Position numbers and translations under genes: made by a program | Assembly (NCBI RefSeq): GCF_027497495.1 | Contig: NZ_CP114205.1 | Coordinates: 4,774,001 to 4,838,000, forward strand | Length of the DNA: 64,000 nt | Reading direction: 5' to 3' | From: Streptomyces tubercidicus | GTDB lineage: Bacteria; Actinomycetota; Actinomycetes; Streptomycetales; Streptomycetaceae | Shown: positions 59,725 through 64,000 of the stretch, one piece after another | Position numbering within the stretch: position 1 is the stretch's first letter | Layout: every line of letters begins with the position of its first letter | Notes under the pieces: model-generated | The model's database searches: none | Told to the model about the DNA's origin: nothing | What the model saw: only the letters and a program-made list of their open reading frames with translations

Positions 59725-61464
59725 CTACACCCAGGTGTCGAACCACATCCGCTGGTGCCAGGCCGACTTGGGGATCGGCATCCCCGTATAGAGGGGGAAG
59801 AAGTAGATGAAATTCCATGCGATCAGGAGAACCAGGACACCCGCGCCGACTGCCCCGATCGTGCGACGGCGCTCCGTCGACCCCGGTGGCCCGATGATCG
59901 CGCCGATCAGCATCGCCAGCGCCAGACACAGGAACGGGACGAACACCACCGCGTAGAAGAGGAAGATGGTCCGCTCCTGGTAGAGGAACCACGGCAGATA
60001 ACCGGCCGCGACCGCGCAGAGGATCGCCCCGGCCCGCCAGTCCCGCCGGAACAGCCAGCGGTAGAGGACATACAGGAGCGCGAAGCAGGCCGCCCACCAC
60101 AACAGGGGGGTGCCCAGCGCCAGCACCTCACGGGCGCAGGACCCGGCCGCGGTGCAGCCGTCCTGGCCGGCCTTGGGCTCCTCGTAGAAGTATGAGACCG
60201 GGCGGCCCAGGATCAGCCAGCTCCAGGGGTTGGACTGGTAGGTGTGCGGGGTGGTCAGTCCGGTGTGGAAGGAGTAGACCTCGGTCTGGTAGTGCCACAG
60301 GCTGCGCAGCCAGTCCGGCAGCCAGGTCCAGTGGCCCGTACGGCCCTCCGGCGAGGTCGCCCAGTCGCGGTAGTAGCCGCCCTTGGTGGCGATCCAGCCC
60401 GACCAGGACGCCAGATAGGTGGCGAGGGCGACGACGACGGTGGACCCGAAGGCGGGCAGCACATCGCGGCGCAGCGCCGAGCGGAACGGGCGCCGGGCAC
60501 CGGCCGTACGGCGTGCCGCGACATCCCACAGCACCGTCATCAGGGCGAAGGCCGCGAGGAAGTAGAGGCCGTTCCACTTCGTCGCGGTGGCCAGCCCCAG
60601 ACACAGCCCGGCCGCGATCCGCCAGGGCCGCCAGCCCAGCCGCAGCCGGTCGCCGACGCCCTCGTCGGGGCGCATCAGCCCATCCGGGCCGATCGGCAGC
60701 CTCGCCGCCAGCCGGGCCCGGGTGTGGTCCCGGTCCACCAGCAGACAGCCGAACGCGGCCACCACCCAGAACATCACGATCAGATCCAGCAGCGCGGTCC
60801 GGCTCATCACGAAGTGCAGACCGTCCACCGCCAGCAGCGCGCCCGCAAGACAGCCCAGCGCCGTCGAGCGCAGCAGCCGGCGGCCGATACGGCAGACCAG
60901 CAGCACCGAGAGGGTGCCGAGCAGCGCCACCATGAACCGCCAGCCGAAAGGGTTCATCCCGAACACGCTCTCGCCGAGCGCGATCAGCCACTTGCCCATC
61001 GGCGGGTGGACGACATACGAGTGCTCCGGCGACAGCAGCAGCTCCGGCGGATGCCCGACCAGCGCGTCATTGGCGTTCTTGGCCCAGGTGCCCTCATAGC
61101 CGTACTGCAGCAGCGACCAGGCGTCCTTGGGGTAGTACGTCTCGTCGAATATCACCTTCCGCGGGCTGCCCAGATTCCAGAACCGCAGCACCCCGGCGAA
61201 CAGCGCCACCAGCAGCGGACCGAGCCAGGCCGCCCAGCGCGTCAGCCGGACCGCGGCCTCCGGGCCCGCGCCGAACACCGCCCACAGACGGCCGCTCGGC
61301 TCGGGGAAGGCGGGCACCAGCCGCGCGCGGACATCGGTCTGCGGGCGGACGGGAAGCCCGAAGCGACGCAGCCGCCGCTGCCACACGGGGGGCGCTCCCG
61401 GCGGCTCCGGAGCGGGCTGCGCGGCGGCATCGGTCGCGGTGGTGTCACTCGTCACCCGGCCCAT
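59725..61464 (-). CDS. Protein O-mannosyltransferase (PMT family)
   Basis: PMT transfers mannose from polyprenyl-phosphate-mannose to secreted proteins as they cross the membrane. The ~579-residue protein has a cytoplasmic N-terminus, many TM segments, the D-E motif in VIFDETYYPKDAWSL, VVHPPMGKWLIALGESVFG, and the conserved ends YQERTIFLFYAVVFVPF and FFPLYTGMPI. Such enzymes occur in Streptomyces and Mycobacterium. It is divergent from rsmI with under 100 bases between starts. ATG 61464 or GTG 61455 may serve as start; both lie close to a TACGAT sequence. Confidence 0.93.
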   Translation of the reverse strand: MGRVTSDTTATDAAAQPAPEPPGAPPVWQRRLRRFGLPVRPQTDVRARLVPAFPEPSGRLWAVFGAGPEAAVRLTRWAAWLGPLLVALFAGVLRFWNLGSPRKVIFDETYYPKDAWSLLQYGYEGTWAKNANDALVGHPPELLLSPEHSYVVHPPMGKWLIALGESVFGMNPFGWRFMVALLGTLSVLLVCRIGRRLLRSTALGCLAGALLAVDGLHFVMSRTALLDLIVMFWVVAAFGCLLVDRDHTRARLAARLPIGPDGLMRPDEGVGDRLRLGWRPWRIAAGLCLGLATATKWNGLYFLAAFALMTVLWDVAARRTAGARRPFRSALRRDVLPAFGSTVVVALATYLASWSGWIATKGGYYRDWATSPEGRTGHWTWLPDWLRSLWHYQTEVYSFHTGLTTPHTYQSNPWSWLILGRPVSYFYEEPKAGQDGCTAAGSCAREVLALGTPLLWWAACFALLYVLYRWLFRRDWRAGAILCAVAAGYLPWFLYQERTIFLFYAVVFVPFLCLALAMLIGAIIGPPGSTERRRTIGAVGAGVLVLLIAWNFIYFFPLYTGMPIPKSAWHQRMWFDTWV

Positions 61465-61552
61465 CGTAGGGAAGCCGCCTGTGGACGGCGCGGAGCGCAC
61501 CGGGGGGACACCGACCGGCCGGAGCGCGGCGGCGCCCTGGGAGGATGGGGAG

Positions 61553-62419
61553 GTGACTGGAACGCTGGTACTTGCAGGGACGCCCATCGGAGAGATCGCG
61601 GACGCACCGCCGCGGCTCGCCACCGAACTGGCCGCCGCCGATGTGATCGCCGCCGAGGACACCCGGCGGCTGCGCCGGCTGACCCAGGCGCTGGAGGTCC
61701 AGCCGTCCGGGCGGATCGTGTCGTACTTCGAGGGCAACGAGGCGGCCCGGACGCCCGAGCTGGCCGAGGCGCTGGCCGGCGGGGCGCGGGTGCTGCTGGT
61801 CACCGACGCGGGCATGCCCTCGGTCTCCGACCCCGGCTACCGGCTGGTCGCCGCCGCCGTCGAACGCGACATCAAGGTCACCGCCGTACCGGGCCCCAGC
61901 GCCGTACTCACCGCCCTGGCCGTCTCCGGGCTGCCGGTCGACCGCTTCTGCTTCGAGGGGTTTCTGCCCCGCAAGGGCGGTGAGCGGCGCACCCGGCTGC
62001 GCGAGGTCGAAGACGAGCGGCGCACCCTCGTCTACTTCGAGGCCCCGCACCGGCTGGACGACACCCTCGCCGCGATGGCCGAGATCTTCGGCGCCGACCG
62101 GCGGGCCGCGGTCTGCCGGGAGCTGACCAAGACCTACGAGGAGGTCAAGCGCGGGCCGCTGGCCGAACTCGTGCCCTGGGCGGCCGAGGGCGTACGCGGC
62201 GAGATCACCATCGTCGTCGAGGGCGCCCCGGACAGCGGGCCGCAGGACCTGGACGCCGAGGAGCTGGTCCGCCGGGTGCGGGTCCGCGAGGAGGCCGGGG
62301 AGCGCCGCAAGGAAGCGATCGCCGCGGTGGCCGCGGACGCCGGCCTGCCCAAGCGGGAGGTCTTCGACGCGGTGGTGGCGGCGAAGAACGCGGAAAAGGG
62401 CCCGGCGAAGGGCGCCTAG
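61553..62419 (+). CDS. rsmI: 16S rRNA (cytidine(1402)-2'-O)-methyltransferase
   Basis: RsmI 2'-O-methylates C1402 of 16S rRNA in the P-site region using SAM. The 288-residue protein has the tetrapyrrole-methylase fold: LVLAGTPIGEIADAPPRLA, AEDTRRLRRLTQ, VLLVTDAGMPSVSDPGYRLV, VPGPSAVLTALAVSGLP, FEGFLPRKGGERRTRL, and RELTKTYEEVKRGPLAEL. GGAGGA and GGGGAG precede the GTG. The pairing with a divergent PMT gene is common in actinomycetes. Confidence 0.95.
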   Translation: MTGTLVLAGTPIGEIADAPPRLATELAAADVIAAEDTRRLRRLTQALEVQPSGRIVSYFEGNEAARTPELAEALAGGARVLLVTDAGMPSVSDPGYRLVAAAVERDIKVTAVPGPSAVLTALAVSGLPVDRFCFEGFLPRKGGERRTRLREVEDERRTLVYFEAPHRLDDTLAAMAEIFGADRRAAVCRELTKTYEEVKRGPLAELVPWAAEGVRGEITIVVEGAPDSGPQDLDAEELVRRVRVREEAGERRKEAIAAVAADAGLPKREVFDAVVAAKNAEKGPAKGA

Positions 62420-62484
62420 CCGGACGCGGCGGAGGGCCCGGCGGGGCGCGCGGCGGAAACCGACTCATCAGAAGGTAAATGACT

Positions 62485-62508
62485 GGCCTGAAAGGTAAAG
62501 CGCAGGCC
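62485..62508 (+). terminator. Possible hairpin after rsmI
   Basis: GGCCTG (62485-62490) pairs with CAGGCC (62503-62508) around a 12-base loop, 65 bases past the rsmI stop. The stem is short; a weak terminator at best. The rest of the 237-base gap before the next gene is AT-richer and has AGGTAAA repeated, likely a promoter region. Confidence 0.35.
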
Positions 62509-62656
62509 GGGATGGCGGGGACTTTTCCCTGCCCCCGGCCAAATCTGGGCCAATACGGTCGGCGATCTGCTGCTTTGTGACCGGGAAAGGCGTCCACTGG
62601 ACGAGGGACGAACGGTTCCCGAAGACCTTGTCCGGAGGACAAGAGGAGCGCAGCAC

Positions 62657-63142
62657 ATGAGCGATTTCGCCAGGACCCACGGAGCTTCCACCACGACCAC
62701 CGGCGGAGAGCATCCCGATCACCGGCCCGACGCCGCCGCGCACGAGGCGTACTCCTTCGCCTGTATGCGATGCGGCTACGGCTGGGAGCAGGCTTACGAG
62801 ATAGTCCACGAGGTCGACGGCAAGGGAGAGCTGCATGTCGTCTACTACGCGGACGGCGAGCGCGTCCGGTCCCCGCTGACCTGCCCCACCTGCGTGAACT
62901 GCGGCAGCGACGTGGTCCGCATCATGCGTTCCGGCCAGGTCTCGATGGTCTCCGCCGCGATGGCGAGCATGCACCAGCGCGGGAACGGCGGCGAGAAGAA
63001 GCACGGCGGCGCGAAGAACAAGGAACCCGCGGCCGCGGACCCGGACGGCACCGACGACCGCACCGCCGGGGACAAGGACACCGGACGCCACCACTGGCAC
63101 CTCTCCGACCTGCTGCACCCCTTCCAGCACCACCGCAAGTGA
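62657..63142 (+). CDS. Zinc-ribbon protein of unknown function
   Basis: This 161-residue hydrophilic protein contains two cysteine clusters, FACMRCGYGWEQ and LTCPTCVNCGSDVVR, which together can hold one or two zinc ions, flanked by charged low-complexity ends (Asp/Gly/Lys/His-rich). Homologues are common in Streptomyces upstream of tatD. Function is unknown. AGGAG lies before the ATG. Confidence 0.8.
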   Translation: MSDFARTHGASTTTTGGEHPDHRPDAAAHEAYSFACMRCGYGWEQAYEIVHEVDGKGELHVVYYADGERVRSPLTCPTCVNCGSDVVRIMRSGQVSMVSAAMASMHQRGNGGEKKHGGAKNKEPAAADPDGTDDRTAGDKDTGRHHWHLSDLLHPFQHHRK

Positions 63143-63175
63143 GCTCCGTGCCGCGCCCCTCGTAGGATCGCGGCC

Positions 63176-64000
63176 ATGGCACCGCAGGACAAGAACACCC
63201 CGCCGCCGCTGCCCGAACCCCTTCGGGTGGCGGTCGCGGATTCGCACACCCACCTGGACATGCAGGACAGCACCGTCGAGGAGGCGCTGGCCAAGGCCGC
63301 CTCGGTCGGGGTGACCACCGTCGTCCAGGTGGGGTGCGACCTGGCCGGTTCGCGCTGGGCCGCCGAGACCGCGGCGGCCCACGACAGCGTGCACGCCACC
63401 GTCGCCCTGCACCCCAACGAGGCACCCCGGATCGTGCTCGGGGACCCCGACGGCTGGTCCCGGCAGGGCGCCCGGGAGCCCGGCGGCGACAGCGCGCTCG
63501 ACGCCGCCCTCGCTGAGATCGACAAGCTGGCCGCCCTCCCGCAGGTCCGCGGCGTAGGCGAAACCGGCCTGGACTACTTCCGCACCGGCCCCGACGGCAT
63601 GGCCGCCCAGGAAGCCTCCTTCCGGGCGCACATCGAGATCGCCAAGCGGCACGGCAAGGCCCTGGTCATCCACGACCGCGAGGCACACGACGACGTGCTG
63701 CGGATCCTGCGCGAGGAGGGCGCCCCCGACCGGGTCGTCTTCCACTGCTACTCCGGCGACGCCGCGATGGCCGAGATCTGCGCCGCGGCCGGCTACTTCA
63801 TGTCCTTCGCCGGCAACGTCACCTTCAAGAACGCCCAGCCACTGCGCGACGCGCTCGCCGTCGCCCCGCCCGAACTGGTCCTCGTCGAGACCGACGCCCC
63901 CTTCCTCACGCCCGCCCCGTACCGCGGACGGGCCAACGCCCCGTACCTCATTCCGGTCACCCTGCGGGCCATGGCCGAGGTCACCGGGATGACGGAGGAC
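63176..64000 (+). CDS. tatD: TatD-family metal-dependent DNase (cut by window edge)
   Basis: TatD is a cytoplasmic 3'-5' exonuclease of the amidohydrolase fold. The 275 codons present show ADSHTHLDMQDS (first metal pair), VALHPNEAP, GVGETGLDYFR, IHDREAHDDVLRIL, HCYSGDAAMA and VETDAPFLTPAP, i.e. all metal ligands. The ATG at 63176 fits the conserved start. The C-terminal ~20-30 residues lie beyond the window. Confidence 0.94.
   Translation, partial: MAPQDKNTPPPLPEPLRVAVADSHTHLDMQDSTVEEALAKAASVGVTTVVQVGCDLAGSRWAAETAAAHDSVHATVALHPNEAPRIVLGDPDGWSRQGAREPGGDSALDAALAEIDKLAALPQVRGVGETGLDYFRTGPDGMAAQEASFRAHIEIAKRHGKALVIHDREAHDDVLRILREEGAPDRVVFHCYSGDAAMAEICAAAGYFMSFAGNVTFKNAQPLRDALAVAPPELVLVETDAPFLTPAPYRGRANAPYLIPVTLRAMAEVTGMTED

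Noticed and set aside
61465..61815. Upstream extension of the mannosyltransferase frame
   Set aside because: It lies antisense to the rsmI coding region; the conserved protein starts near 61455-61464.
62420..62656. Possible riboswitch before the zinc-ribbon gene
   Set aside because: AGGTAAA repeats and hairpins are present, but I could not match them to a known riboswitch consensus such as ydaO/c-di-AMP or cobalamin.

Overview
The window is high-GC DNA with strong third-position G/C bias and comes from a Streptomyces. The main evidence is the order galU-moeA-moaC-mogA-GNAT-sepX-tRNA-Ala (sepX is an actinobacterial division gene), several SARP/AfsR-type regulators, rare TTA codons confined to regulators, CTG/TTG/GTG starts and a Nur-type nickel operator. 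I cannot assign a species.

Layout. 1-14.8 kb is conserved housekeeping DNA: mscL (cut by the window edge), a degraded SAF/CpaB-like gene, mtnP, an FmdB-type zinc ribbon, an MFS transporter, a K+/H+ antiporter with a CTG start, a penicillin-acylase-family enzyme, 5-formyl-THF cyclo-ligase, then galU-moeA-moaC-mogA-GNAT-sepX and tRNA-Ala(CGC). 14.8-18.1 kb, just 3' of the tRNA, is a graveyard of mobile-element and metabolic remnants (transposase-like C-terminus, integrase-like fragment with a frameshift, PLP-enzyme fragment with an in-frame TAG) surrounding one intact divergent pair: an epoxide hydrolase and a CGNR zinc-finger regulator with a paired palindromic operator.

18.1-27.2 kb is the most unusual segment. 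It holds a large SARP/NB-ARC/TPR regulator with three TTA codons, an ATP-grasp-fold protein that appears to lack usual catalytic residues, a LysR regulator, a 111-residue acidic helical protein behind a strong promoter and ribosome-binding site, a tandem RmlC-like double cupin, an MFS exporter and a 47-residue secreted peptide, closed by a perfect 14-bp terminator. I read it as a cryptic, probably bldA-controlled pathway that makes and exports a small product of unknown type.

27.3-45.5 kb is accessory and regulatory: a TPR protein, an M23 peptidase with a His-rich tail, a hydrolase, a GT1-type glycosyltransferase beside a TipA-like MerR regulator, an ABC transporter with a YtrA-type GntR regulator, GNAT, exonuclease III, a truncated XRE regulator, a secreted protein, a second SARP-NB-ARC gene without the TPR part, and a MerR-controlled three-gene operon (Baeyer-Villiger-type monooxygenase, hydrolase, SDR) that suggests alcohol-ketone-ester catabolism. 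45.6-64 kb returns to more conserved genes: an L,D-transpeptidase-like secreted protein, a Tricorn-type protease, an ECF nickel/cobalt transporter (cbiM-PDGLE, cbiQ, cbiO) behind a Nur box, a beta-lactamase-family hydrolase, an S33 secreted peptidase, a TIGR01777 epimerase-like protein, an EamA permease, a class B PBP, a protein O-mannosyltransferase, rsmI, a zinc-ribbon protein and the start of tatD.

All calls come from reading the sequence and recalled family knowledge; no database search was run.
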